From positions 1-33,506 of the forward strand of contig DAIOFH010000033.1 of the NCBI GenBank assembly GCA_036745875.1: a stretch of 33,506 bases of DNA, read 5' to 3'. Source of the DNA: DAIOFH01 sp036745875 (GTDB lineage Bacteria > Planctomycetota > SZUA-567). The notes below the pieces were generated by a model that saw nothing but the letters and a program-made list of their open reading frames with translations, was not told where the DNA came from and did not search any database. The position numbers were made by a program, and so were the translations under genes. This document shows positions 8,105 through 17,676 of this stretch, piece after piece (position 1 is the first letter of the stretch; every line of letters begins with the position of its first letter).

Positions 8105-9372
8105 ATCCGCTCCTTGATCGACAGGGTCGCCGGGCCATCGTTGGCTACGACTGCGCTCCGGGAAATGGCGATTTCGCTCATTTCCCCCGGCGTCAGGATC
8201 CGGTATTTTCGCTGCGCGACAAGCGCGTCGCCGGCATGTACGAAGACCGTGCAATTGGTAAAGAGGGCGCGTGGACGGAACATCAGCGTGACGGCGTCGT
8301 CTCCCTGCCTTCTGATGAACTGCGGCGTTATGCCGCCGATTCCATTGCCGCCGTTTACGGAAATGCAATCGGCGTGTTCCGGTGCGTACAGTTTTCCCTG
8401 GACGAATAGCGCGGCGTTGGCGCCGGCGAGTTCGCCTTCGAAGCTGACGTTGTCGACCAGGTCGTGGACATGGAGCACATTGCCGCAGGAGAAGATCCCC
8501 GGGACGGAGGTGTGGAACGAATCATCGACGAACGCGCCGCCGGTGGTGCGGGAAATGTCCACGCCGGTCTCGCGCGACAGTTCATTTTCCGGGATCAGGC
8601 CGGCCGGGATGAGGAGCGTGTCGCAGGGGATTTTTCTTTCCGTGCCGGGGATCGGCAGGCGCTTGTCGTCGACCTTGGCGACCGTGACCGACTGGAGCCT
8701 GCCCTGGCCGGATATTTCGACCACCGTGCTGTTGAGCGACAGCGGTATGGAGAAATCCTGGAGGCATTGGGCGATGTTTCGCGTCAGCCCGTTGGAGTGG
8801 GGCATTATCTCGACGACTTCGGAAACGGTCGCCCCCTCCAGGGTAAGCTGTTTGGCCATGATGAGGCCAATGTCCCCCGAACCGAGGATCACGACCTTTT
8901 TGCCCGGAAGATAGCCGTCGATGTTCATGTAGCGTTGGGCCGTCCCGGCGGTGAAGACTCCGGCGGGACGCGAGCCGGGGATCAGGAGGGTGCCGCGCGA
9001 GCGTTCGCGGCAGCCCATGGCCAGCACCACCGCCTTCGCCCTGAGCTTCTGCAGGCCGCTCCGCGAATTGACGATCGTCATCTCACGGTTTGGCGAGATG
9101 TCCAGGACGAAGGTGTCGGTGAGGTACGGCACCGCCTCGTCGCGGATTTGCCTGATGTATCTGTGCGCATACTCCGTTCCGGTGAGGTCTTCCTTGAATT
9201 TGTGTATGCCGAAGCCGTTATGGATGCATTGCCTCAGGATGCCGCCTAGCTCGGGCGAACGCTCTATAATCAGTACGTCGTCGATTCCCTGCCGTTTTGC
9301 GGCCAAAGCGGCCGCCATCCCGGCGGACCCGCCGCCAACGACCACCACGCCCGCTTCTTCCATTTTAGTCAT
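8101..9372 (-). CDS. GlpB-like FAD/NAD(P)-dependent oxidoreductase (copy 1)
   Basis: About 423 residues with a pyridine-nucleotide-disulfide oxidoreductase fold. The N-terminal dinucleotide motif GGGSAG is at about residues 13-18. ELGGILRQCIHNGFG follows, then VLAMGCRER and a second nucleotide motif GSGDIG. IFSCGNVLHVHDLVD is the typical FAD-binding GD-box variant. The ATG at 9372 overlaps the last codons of the upstream GlpA-like gene, so the two are translationally coupled. An ATG at 9363 is an alternative start. With the GlpA-like and DUF1667 proteins it likely forms a glycerol-3-phosphate oxidising complex. This intact copy is the yardstick that exposes the damage in the copy at 14807-16173. 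Confidence 0.87.
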   Translation of the reverse strand: MTKMEEAGVVVVGGGSAGMAAALAAKRQGIDDVLIIERSPELGGILRQCIHNGFGIHKFKEDLTGTEYAHRYIRQIRDEAVPYLTDTFVLDISPNREMTIVNSRSGLQKLRAKAVVLAMGCRERSRGTLLIPGSRPAGVFTAGTAQRYMNIDGYLPGKKVVILGSGDIGLIMAKQLTLEGATVSEVVEIMPHSNGLTRNIAQCLQDFSIPLSLNSTVVEISGQGRLQSVTVAKVDDKRLPIPGTERKIPCDTLLIPAGLIPENELSRETGVDISRTTGGAFVDDSFHTSVPGIFSCGNVLHVHDLVDNVSFEGELAGANAALFVQGKLYAPEHADCISVNGGNGIGGITPQFIRRQGDDAVTLMFRPRALFTNCTVFVHAGDALVAQRKYRILTPGEMSEIAISRSAVVANDGPATLSIKERI

Positions 9373-10852
9373 CACCGTCTCCACATTGACAGACCGGCTG
9401 CGCCAGTATCCTGGAGTTAATGCCGGATTGGACAACCTCCAAAGGCGAAATCCCCAGTTCATCCGAAAGGATTCGTACTATATGCGGGCCGCAGAACCCT
9501 CCCTGGCAGCGGCCCATGCCGGCGCGGGTGCGCATTTTTACCGCGGTGACGCTCTGCGCCCCCAGCGGGCGGCGAATCGCCTGCCTGACCTCCGCTTCCG
9601 TCACCAATTCGCAGCGGCAGACGATTTTCCCGTAAAGAGGATCTTCCCGTATGGCCGCGTCTCGTTCCGCTTCGCTCATGGTGCGGAAGCTTTTTATCTT
9701 TTTGCGCGTCGCGATGAAATCCGCCCTGGGTGCCGCTGCAAGCCTTTCGGCCGCCAGAAGGGCAAGGTGTTTTCCTATCGCCGGAGCGGCTGTCAACCCC
9801 GGCGACTCGATCCCTGCTGCGTTAAAGAAACCGGCGGAGTCGGAAGGTTCGCCAATGATGAAATCATCACGGTCGCAGTGTGCGCGAAGCCCCCCGTAGG
9901 CGGTAATGCAGCCTTCGCGCGGAAAGGTCGGGATTTCCCTGGCGATGGGGAAGTGTCGCCAATTCTCTTCGAAATAGTCGAGGATCTTGTTGATGCTGGC
10001 TGCCGTGGTGGAGGAGTCGTCCGGGTCGAGGCGGTCCTCCGCGTCGCAGCCCAGTATCACCGTACCGTCCACCGACGGCATTATTCCCTGACCTTTGGTA
10101 TGGCCGCCAGTGGCCAGTTTTTTCGGCGTTTGGGTGATGGTGGCGTCGACGAACCTCCCGTATTCCCGGTCCAGTAAAATATGCGAGCCGTAACGGGGGG
10201 TGATGGAAAAAGTGTCTTTTGAGACCATATTGTTTATGGCATCCGCACCGGTTCCGGCGCAATTGAGTACGAGCTTGCCGTCGTGAGTCCCTTTCGTCGT
10301 CATGACCCTCCAGCCGTCGGGGACGGGTTCAATCCCCGTCACTTTTGTGTTCAATTCGAATTGAGCGCCATTGATGCAGGCGTTTTCGGCCAGGGCGATG
10401 ACAAGGCCGTACGGGTTGACCATGCCTCCCGAAGGCGCGAAAAGGGTGCCGACGACCTCCGGTCCCAAACCGGGAAAGCGGCGATGCACTGCGGGACCGG
10501 CCAGTACATCGACATGGACTCCATTGACCCTGGCGTTTTCCTCAAGCCGGCGGATCTCGGCCAGTTCGCTTTCGGAAAGGGCAATAAGCATGGTGCCGCT
10601 GCGTTCGAAGGGCACCTCCAGTTCAGCGCACAGCGTGTCGAACATGGCGTTCCCCTGGACATTGAACTTGGCCTTGAGGCTTCCCGGCGTCGGATCGTAA
10701 CCGGCATGCACCATCGCAGAATTGCCTTTGCTCGTTCCGGAACAGACATCCGTTTCTTTCTCGACAACCAGTATTCGCAGCTGATACCGGGAAAGTTCCC
10801 GTGCCACGGAACAGCCGACGACTCCGGCACCGATAATGATCGCATCCCACAT
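9365..10852 (-). CDS. GlpA/GlpO-like glycerol-3-phosphate dehydrogenase (copy 1)
   Basis: A 495-residue FAD-dependent dehydrogenase oxidising glycerol-3-phosphate to dihydroxyacetone phosphate. The N-terminal DAO domain has GAGVVG (residues about 8-13), the family block TSKGNSAMVHAGYDPTPGSLKA and GGLRAHCDRDDF. The C-terminal domain of about 90 residues is BFD-like, with CRC and CQGGFC cysteines likely holding a [2Fe-2S] cluster, as in GlpA rather than GlpD. The start has GGAG upstream. It is the first gene of the operon, below a TTGACA promoter and an inverted repeat adjoining the DeoR gene. No truncation is seen. Confidence 0.88.
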   Translation of the reverse strand: MWDAIIIGAGVVGCSVARELSRYQLRILVVEKETDVCSGTSKGNSAMVHAGYDPTPGSLKAKFNVQGNAMFDTLCAELEVPFERSGTMLIALSESELAEIRRLEENARVNGVHVDVLAGPAVHRRFPGLGPEVVGTLFAPSGGMVNPYGLVIALAENACINGAQFELNTKVTGIEPVPDGWRVMTTKGTHDGKLVLNCAGTGADAINNMVSKDTFSITPRYGSHILLDREYGRFVDATITQTPKKLATGGHTKGQGIMPSVDGTVILGCDAEDRLDPDDSSTTAASINKILDYFEENWRHFPIAREIPTFPREGCITAYGGLRAHCDRDDFIIGEPSDSAGFFNAAGIESPGLTAAPAIGKHLALLAAERLAAAPRADFIATRKKIKSFRTMSEAERDAAIREDPLYGKIVCRCELVTEAEVRQAIRRPLGAQSVTAVKMRTRAGMGRCQGGFCGPHIVRILSDELGISPLEVVQSGINSRILAQPVCQCGDGDD

Positions 10853-10910
10853 TTTTCGACTCCATTTGAAAAGGAAAAACCTTGTTTGCCTGGGTCTTTT
10901 TACAAGAAAC

Positions 10911-10940
10911 AGCGTAGCGCATCCGGGGGGCGAATGTCAA
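10911..10940 (-). promoter_or_regulatory. Promoter of glycerol-oxidation operon 1
   Basis: On the minus strand TTGACA (complement of 10935-10940) and TACGCT (complement of 10911-10916) are 18 bp apart, giving a leader of about 50 nt to the ATG at 10852. The -35 box is good and the -10 box is weak, as expected for an activated or derepressed promoter. Confidence 0.5.
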
Positions 10941-10986
10941 AACCCGGACCCTTAATTCGCTATTTTTCAGCAATTATTTGCGCGAT

Positions 10987-11038
10987 GAAATGATCGAAAC
11001 GCTCATTTCCAGGATGAAAAGAGTGTTTCGATCATTTC
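10987..11038. promoter_or_regulatory. 14-bp perfect inverted repeat, candidate DeoR/GlpR operator
   Basis: GAAATGATCGAAAC (10987-11000) and GTTTCGATCATTTC (11025-11038) are perfectly complementary. The stem extends to 18 bp with one G-T pair, around a 16-nt centre. The element is 20 bp past the DeoR stop and about 50 bp upstream of the -35 box of operon 1. There is no U-tract on the minus strand, so a plain terminator is less likely. The TCGAAA/TTTCGA core resembles halves of known GlpR/DeoR-family operators, which supports an operator role. Direct proof is lacking. Confidence 0.55.
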
Positions 11039-11058
11039 TTTGGACAGATTGGAATGCC

Positions 11059-11853
11059 TTAAACCGATGAGGCTGGGGCGCGAACCACCTTCAGGCCTAT
11101 TTTTTCCGCCTGGTTCAAGAATGCGTTCGATATGTTTGAATCAGTAATGAGGCAGTCGACTTGGTCCAGCGGCAGGAACGGCGACACGATCTCTTTGCCC
11201 AGTTTGGAAGAATCCGACAGAATGACAACCTCCCGGGAACATTGCGCCATGCAGCGTTCGACTTCCCCGACCAGGATGTTGGAGCTTGACATGCCTTTTT
11301 CCAGGCTGAAGGCGTCGACGCCAAGAAATGCCTTGTCAGCCTTGATGTTTTTGAAGTAGTCTCCGGCGGACGGGCCGACAATGCAGCCTATTCTGTTGCG
11401 GATGGTTCCCCCGCAGACCTTCACTTCGATGTCGTTGTTTTCCATGAGAATATTCGCGGCGGATATCGAGTTGGTCAGAACCACGATATCGCTCATGCCG
11501 GAAAGAACGTAGCATAATTCAAGAGTGGTCGTGCCGCCGCCAAGGCAGATCGTGGAACCGGGTTCAATCGACTCGCCCGCTTTCAGGGCGATTGCCCGCT
11601 TGGCGTTTCTGTTCACGGACATTTTGACGGACATGGAATCGTCTCGATGCAAGTCGATGCTCATCGCTCCGCCGTGGGTGCGGATCAGGAGCCCCCGCTT
11701 TTCCATGTCGGCAAGGCGCTTGCGCATCGAGGACGGCGCCATCTTGAGAAGAGTGCAGAGCCGTGCTACCGAAATACGGTGTTGTGTTTCGAGAAGATGG
11801 ATGATGGCTTTTTCTTTGTCGTCAAGAAAAGCGCCTTTGGCTTCGTTTTCCAT
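11059..11853 (-). CDS. DeoR/GlpR-family transcriptional regulator
   Basis: 264 residues. The N-terminal winged HTH (about residues 12-65) includes SVARLCTLLKMAPSSMRKRLADMEKRGLLIRTHGGA, a canonical DeoR pattern. The C-terminal DeoRC sensor domain has GGGTTTLEL, TNSISAA, CGGTIRN, DKAFLGVDAFSLEKGMS and REVVILSDSSKLGKE. Such proteins usually sense a phosphorylated sugar or polyol. It is upstream of, and co-directional with, the glycerol-3-phosphate oxidation operon, with a large inverted repeat between them. It is therefore probably the local repressor responding to glycerol-3-phosphate or a related compound. Its own ribosome-binding site is weak. Confidence 0.9.
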   Translation of the reverse strand: MENEAKGAFLDDKEKAIIHLLETQHRISVARLCTLLKMAPSSMRKRLADMEKRGLLIRTHGGAMSIDLHRDDSMSVKMSVNRNAKRAIALKAGESIEPGSTICLGGGTTTLELCYVLSGMSDIVVLTNSISAANILMENNDIEVKVCGGTIRNRIGCIVGPSAGDYFKNIKADKAFLGVDAFSLEKGMSSSNILVGEVERCMAQCSREVVILSDSSKLGKEIVSPFLPLDQVDCLITDSNISNAFLNQAEKIGLKVVRAPASSV

Positions 11854-11939
11854 GATTGCATCTTGAGAAAATGAGCATTGGATTTAACCGCGCCATCAAC
11901 CCCACACTTCCGTAATCATATCGGCAGGTATCCCGAAGT

Positions 11940-11993
11940 CAACACCGGTTGCAGGTGTTGGCGCTTGCCTGGGTTTATGCGGTTCGGTACAAT
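11940..11993 (+). promoter_or_regulatory. RpiR gene promoter with upstream inverted repeat
   Basis: TTGCCT (11965-11970) and TACAAT (11988-11993) are 17 bp apart and lie 45 bp before the RpiR ATG. Immediately upstream is the perfect 7-bp inverted repeat CAACACC (11940-11946) / GGTGTTG (11954-11960) with a 7-bp centre. This is a plausible autoregulatory site. Confidence 0.5.
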
Positions 11994-12037
11994 CGGATGG
12001 CGAACATGAGGTACAGACGATGCACGAGGAGACCCGG

Positions 12038-12931
12038 ATGAGTTCTTTCCTGAGCCGCATAACCAATTTCGGCGAGGTATTGACGCCGAACGAGGCGAAG
12101 GTGGCGCAGTATCTGCGCAAAAACCCTGAAAAGGCGGTTGGCGAAAATATTCAACAGGTGGCGCAGCAAACCGGTGTTTCCATCGCTTCGGTAAGCCGGC
12201 TGGCGGTGACGCTTGGCTACCGGGACTGGAAGGAGCTGCGCCTGAGCCTGGCCAAGGAATCGCACGCAGCAGGCAATCCCGTACTCGCCGACATTACCCC
12301 GGATGATTCCGATGAAACGGTCGTGCGGAAGGTATTCACCTCCAATATAGCCAGCCTGACGGAGACGCTGGAGCAATTGGACATGAAAAAACTCATCCGT
12401 GTGGTTGATACCATCAAGAATACGAACCGTGTCGTCTTCTTCGGTTCCGGCGGGTCTGGTTGCATTGCGCGGGACGAATCCCTCCGTTTCGCCCACCTCG
12501 AACTGTCAGCCGAAGCATATTCCGAGGAATTCCAAATGATGCTTCAGGCATCGCGCATGACCAAGGGGCAGGTGGCCTTCGGTTTTTCCAATTCCGGCCG
12601 AAGCAAGGCCACCGTCAATGTCATCACCGAAGCGAGGAAAAACGGCGCATTGACGGTGGGGATCGCGAACTATAGGAACACGCCCCTCGAAAGGGAGGCG
12701 GACATCTTTTTCTGCACCTCCTTCCCGCATCGCAGCGAAATGACTGTCGCCCTCACGGCCCGGCTCGCCGTTGCCAGCATTATGGACGCGATATACGTCC
12801 TTTCCGCGCACTACGGCAGGGTAACCAAAAAAGCGGAATACATGGATTCGATCCTGGAAGGCAGCCTGCGCTACGCAGCGGGGGCTCGCCAGGCGGGAAG
12901 CAAGGGAAAGAACGGGCGAAAAGGGAAGTGA
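12038..12931 (+). CDS. RpiR-family regulator with SIS domain
   Basis: 297 residues. The N-terminal HTH_6 domain (about residues 1-77) contains LTPNEAKVAQYLRKNPEKAV and QQTGVSIASVSRLAVTLGY, typical of RpiR. The C-terminal SIS domain (about 115-255) has VVFFGSGGSGCIARD and VAFGFSNSGRSKATV for phosphosugar binding. The ATG at 12038 has GAGGAG at good spacing and is preferred over the ATG at 12020. A basic tail rich in Lys and Gly closes the protein. It stands alone between two glycerol gene sets and is convergent with glpK (13 bp apart). Its targets are not evident. The second glycerol operon or the gldA-dhaK genes are candidates. Confidence 0.88.
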   Translation: MSSFLSRITNFGEVLTPNEAKVAQYLRKNPEKAVGENIQQVAQQTGVSIASVSRLAVTLGYRDWKELRLSLAKESHAAGNPVLADITPDDSDETVVRKVFTSNIASLTETLEQLDMKKLIRVVDTIKNTNRVVFFGSGGSGCIARDESLRFAHLELSAEAYSEEFQMMLQASRMTKGQVAFGFSNSGRSKATVNVITEARKNGALTVGIANYRNTPLEREADIFFCTSFPHRSEMTVALTARLAVASIMDAIYVLSAHYGRVTKKAEYMDSILEGSLRYAAGARQAGSKGKNGRKGK

Positions 12932-12944
12932 CGCGCTCTGCCGT

Positions 12945-14438
<1,494 letters not shown>

Positions 14439-14456
14439 ACCCCGACCTCCTTTTAT

Positions 14457-14810
14457 CTACGCGCGGCAAAGACTGCGCGTCGCGACGACGTCTACGCCTG
14501 TCCCGCAGATATCGCGCACAACCACCTCGCCGGATTCGACCGGCGCTTCCATTTCAATTGCCCGAAGCGCTTTTACAATGCTTTCCATCGCATCCCTGGG
14601 AACCGGCGACGCCGTTTTCACAGGCAGCATGGCAATTTCCGCTCCGACAATCCTCACTGTGGCGGTAACTGTGCGAACCGGGTTATCCATTTCCGACAAG
14701 GCGAATTCTCTACCCCTGGCGCATTCATTTCCCGTGACGGAAATTTTCCCTCCGCTCCGCGCCGCTTCGAGGCGGCAACCAAAGGGGCAGACCGTACAGA
14801 TCATCTTCAT
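14457..14810 (-). CDS. DUF1667 cysteine-rich protein (copy 2)
   Basis: 117 residues, the same length as the copy at 7751-8104. It has N-terminal CTVCPFGC, a fourth Cys in GNECARGREFA and C-terminal RDICGTGVDVVATRS. Its ATG overlaps the stop of the FAD-protein remnant (ATGA). The reading frame itself is intact, but its upstream partner is a fused, frameshifted pseudogene and glpK downstream is interrupted. It is therefore probably a surviving frame in a dead operon. Confidence 0.8.
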   Translation of the reverse strand: MKMICTVCPFGCRLEAARSGGKISVTGNECARGREFALSEMDNPVRTVTATVRIVGAEIAMLPVKTASPVPRDAMESIVKALRAIEMEAPVESGEVVVRDICGTGVDVVATRSLCRA

Positions 14811-16173
14811 GGTCGCTGTGCCTCCTCGATCCGCAGTTCGATTTGTGACGGCAAACCGGCGGTAAACATGGAATGCCGCAACCGTATCTCCCCCATTTCG
14901 CCGGGGGTGAGGATCCGCTTGGCGACGCCTCCGACGCGCTTGCCGTCGGCGAATACGGCGACTGTACAGTTTTTGAAAATATCCGCCGCGCGAAAATTCA
15001 CCGCAATATCACCGGAGGCGGAAAGGTTGTCGATCCTCAACGGGACGCAGTAGCGTATGTCGAACCCGCATTTAACGGAAATGCCCGCGCGCTCCGTATG
15101 TCCTCCCTGCGCGAAAACGGCTGCGTTTTCCCCGCCGATTCGCTTTCGTTGGAAACATGGTCCGCCAGGTCATGGACATGCAGCACATTTCCGCAGGCAA
15201 AAATGTTTGGTCTGCAGGTTTGAAAAAGTTCATTTGTCAAGGGGCCGCCGGTGCGGGGGTCCAACTCGATTCCGGCAGAACGGGACAGTTCGTTCTCAGG
15301 AATAAGACCTACAGAGAGGAGGAGCGTGTCGCAGTCGATATCCGTTTCGCTTCCGGGGATTGGCAAGCGGTTTTGGTCGACGCGGGCGATAGTGACCTCT
15401 TCCAGGCGTTTTTCGCCCTTGATCCGTACCACCGTGTGGGATAGGAGGAGGGGGATGGAAAAGTCGTGGACGCATTGCGCGACATTGCGCGGCAGGCCGT
15501 TTGGATAAGAAAGGAGTTCGACGACAGCCTGTACCTTCGCACCCTCAAGGTACATTCTCCTGGCCATTATCAGACCAATGTCGCCGGAACCGAGGATAAC
15601 CACTTTTTCACCCGGAAGAAAGCCGTCGATATTGACGAACTTTTGCGCAGTGCCCGCCGTCATTACCCCGGCCGGCCTACTGCCGGGTACAGCAAGCGCT
15701 CCGCGGGTCCGTTCCCGGCATCCCATGGCGAGCACGGTTGCTTTCGGCTCGATTTTCCACACTCCCGTAGCGTTGACCGCCGTGATGTTCCCGTTTGCCA
15801 GCAGGTCGACAACCATGGTTGAGGGCATTGTTTCGACGTCGGTGTCACGTAGGAGGCGTTCGCACAATTCTTCAAGGCGGGCGCGGTCATTTTCACCGAA
15901 TGCCAGTACCAATGAACCGTTTCGCCGAAACGGGAAATCCAGCTCCCGGGAGAGAACGCCCATGCGGGAGCATCCAAGTACGTTGTAATAGGCCTTCAGT
16001 GAACCGGGGCGGGCGTCATGGCCCGCGTGGACAATGCCGCTGTTAGCTTTCGACGCGCCCATGGCGACATCCCCTTCATGTTCGAAAACATGAATATCGA
16101 GCCGCTTCCTGGCCAGCTCGCGAGCCACCAGCGAACCGACGACTCCGGCACCGACTATCGCGACATCAAGCAT
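14807..16173 (-). pseudogene. GlpA-GlpB deletion fusion with a later frameshift (copy 2)
   Basis: From the ATG at 16173, residues 1 to about 105 match the N-terminus of a GlpA/GlpO dehydrogenase: GAGVVG, then GASKANSGIVHAGHDARPGS. The frame then passes directly into the middle of a GlpB-like FAD protein (VLAMGCRERTRGALAVPGSRPAG..., GSGDIGLIMARR, NIFACGNVLHVHDLADHVS). Compared with copy 1, about 385 codons of GlpA and the first 75 or so of GlpB are missing, roughly 1.4 kb. Later, at the C run 15130-15133, one base is missing. Restoring it changes AGKTQPFSRRE to AGENAAVFAQGG, matching copy 1 AGANAALFVQGK, and the frame continues to 14807. Without it translation stops at 15037. ATG 16197 is an alternative start with poor spacing. 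Confidence 0.88.
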
Positions 16174-16202
16174 TTTGAGCCTCTGGCGAAACGCCATTCC
16201 TC

Positions 16203-16217
16203 TGTAAATATTTTACA
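16203..16217. promoter_or_regulatory. Operator-like palindrome TGTAAA-N3-TTTACA (site 1)
   Basis: TGTAAATATTTTACA is a perfect 6-bp inverted repeat with a 3-bp centre, about 30 bp upstream of the 16173 start. A second copy with the same geometry lies 62 bp away, and a half-site TGTAAA lies at 16235-16240. The sites sit in the divergent region between glycerol operon 2 and gldA. Confidence 0.6.
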
Positions 16218-16264
16218 TCATTTCAATGGATTATTGTAAATAAAAATGGCCATGAATGATATAT

Positions 16265-16279
16265 TGTAAAAAATTTACA
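16265..16279. promoter_or_regulatory. Operator-like palindrome TGTAAA-N3-TTTACA (site 2)
   Basis: TGTAAAAAATTTACA repeats the arms and spacing of site 1 exactly. It lies 10 bp upstream of the -35 box of the gldA promoter. The centre-to-centre distance of 62 bp is about six helical turns, compatible with cooperative binding or looping. The regulator is not identifiable from sequence. The RpiR gene or a CRP/FNR-like protein elsewhere are candidates. Confidence 0.6.
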
Positions 16280-16288
16280 TAAATGATA

Positions 16289-16317
16289 TTGAAAATGAAA
16301 ATTATTTGCAGTATAGT
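16289..16317 (+). promoter_or_regulatory. Promoter of gldA-dhaK
   Basis: TTGAAA (16289-16294), a 17-bp spacer and TATAGT (16312-16317) form a good sigma70-type promoter with a predicted start near 16324. This leaves an unusually long leader of about 215 nt before the gldA ATG at 16539. The leader contains a 10-bp tandem repeat ATTAACCCAG (about 16329-16348) and a small stem AGGCA-CGAAA-TGCCT followed by TTTT near 16449-16467. Confidence 0.65.
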
Positions 16318-16538
16318 GAAATCTACGAAATTAACCCAGATTAACCCAGACAGGCAATCCATCACTTTTCGACAATGATTTATGCCCGCATCATCCGCCG
16401 GTTGCCGACCCTTGCTGCGATATTTCCCCGAGCCCAGAAAACATAGAGGCACGAAATGCCTTTTCCCCTCCGCCTGACCATGCGCCATGCCGCGTTTTGG
16501 AGCAGGGGATCTTTGAATCAATACATCTGGAGAATGTA

Positions 16539-17672
16539 ATGAGAAAAGCATTGATTTGCCCCACCAAGTACGTGCAGGGAGAAAATGAACTGCTGAACCT
16601 CGGTTATTTCATCAAGACCTTCGGATCCTCGGCCCTGGTGATCGCCCATCCGGACGATGTCCTCAGGGTAAGGGACAAGCTGGACACGACTGCCCGTGAA
16701 TTCGGCGTTTCCCTGGTGGAAAGCGGGTTTCGGGGCGAGTGCTCGCGGCAGGAAGTGGCGCGGCTAAAGGACATAGCCAGGAAAAACGCCTTCGACTGCA
16801 CCATCGGCCTGGGAGGCGGGAAAGCGATAGATACCGCGAAGTGCGTGGCCGAGGGCGAAGCGGTGATCATCGCCCCCACCATTGCGGCAACAGACGCTCC
16901 CACCAGCCATTCGGCCGTGCTCTACACCGAGGACGGCGCATTCGACGACTACGCCTATTTCAAGCAAAGTCCCAGCGTGGTGCTGGTCGACACAACAGTC
17001 ATCGCCATCGCGCCGACGCGTTTTCTCGTTTCCGGCATGGGCGATGCCCTCTCGACTTATTTTGAGGCACGGGCCACCTACGCGGCATGGGCCAACGTCA
17101 ATGCAGGCTTGGCATGCGGAGCTCGCGAAGGCGTTTGTCCGCCGGCAAAATCGACCAAGGCCGCCCTCGCCCTCGCCACCCTGTGCTACCAGACCCTGAT
17201 GGCCGACGGCGTGAGCGCCAAACTGGCGTGCGATGGGAATGTGGTGACGCAAGCCTTGGAAAACATAGTCGAGACCAACATCCTCCTCTCCGGTCTCGGC
17301 TTTGAATCCGGGGGACTTGCCGCCGCCCACGCCATACACGACGGCCTCACCATTCTTGAAGGCACCCATAAATACTTCCATGGCGAGAAAGTGGCGTTCG
17401 GCACCCTCGCCCAGCTCGTATTGGAAAACGCTCCTACCCAGGAGGTGGACCAGGTCCTGGACTTTTGCCTGGCTGTCGGGCTGCCGGTATGCCTGAAAGA
17501 TATCGGGGTGGACGGCATAAGCCGCGCCGAATTGCAGTTGGTAGCGGAAAAGGCCTGTATTCCCGAGGAATCCATTCACTCCATGCCGTTCCTGGTCAAT
17601 GCCGGCGCGGTCGCGGCAGCAATCCTAACCGCAGACAACAGGGGCGCGGCATACAAAAAGGACAAGGAATGA
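16539..17672 (+). CDS. gldA: Glycerol dehydrogenase
   Basis: A 377-residue iron-type (metal-dependent) alcohol dehydrogenase of the GldA family, oxidising glycerol to dihydroxyacetone with NAD. GLGGGKAIDTAK near residue 95 is the NAD-binding glycine motif and APTIAATDAPTS follows. The metal ligands appear as Asp in SGMGDALSTYFEA (about 170), His in AAAHAIHDGLT (about 254) and His in KYFHGEKVAFG (about 272). The length matches the family. The start MRKALICPTKYVQ at 16539 follows TGGAG; an earlier in-frame TTG lacks support. dhaK follows 4 bp after the stop, so the product dihydroxyacetone would be passed to a kinase. Confidence 0.92.
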   Translation: MRKALICPTKYVQGENELLNLGYFIKTFGSSALVIAHPDDVLRVRDKLDTTAREFGVSLVESGFRGECSRQEVARLKDIARKNAFDCTIGLGGGKAIDTAKCVAEGEAVIIAPTIAATDAPTSHSAVLYTEDGAFDDYAYFKQSPSVVLVDTTVIAIAPTRFLVSGMGDALSTYFEARATYAAWANVNAGLACGAREGVCPPAKSTKAALALATLCYQTLMADGVSAKLACDGNVVTQALENIVETNILLSGLGFESGGLAAAHAIHDGLTILEGTHKYFHGEKVAFGTLAQLVLENAPTQEVDQVLDFCLAVGLPVCLKDIGVDGISRAELQLVAEKACIPEESIHSMPFLVNAGAVAAAILTADNRGAAYKKDKE

Positions 17673-17676
17673 CCGC

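Noticed and set aside
7514..10177. Long + strand open frames opposite the GlpA/GlpB/DUF1667 genes
   Set aside because: They are shadows of the minus-strand operon, where motifs and ATGA couplings are clear.
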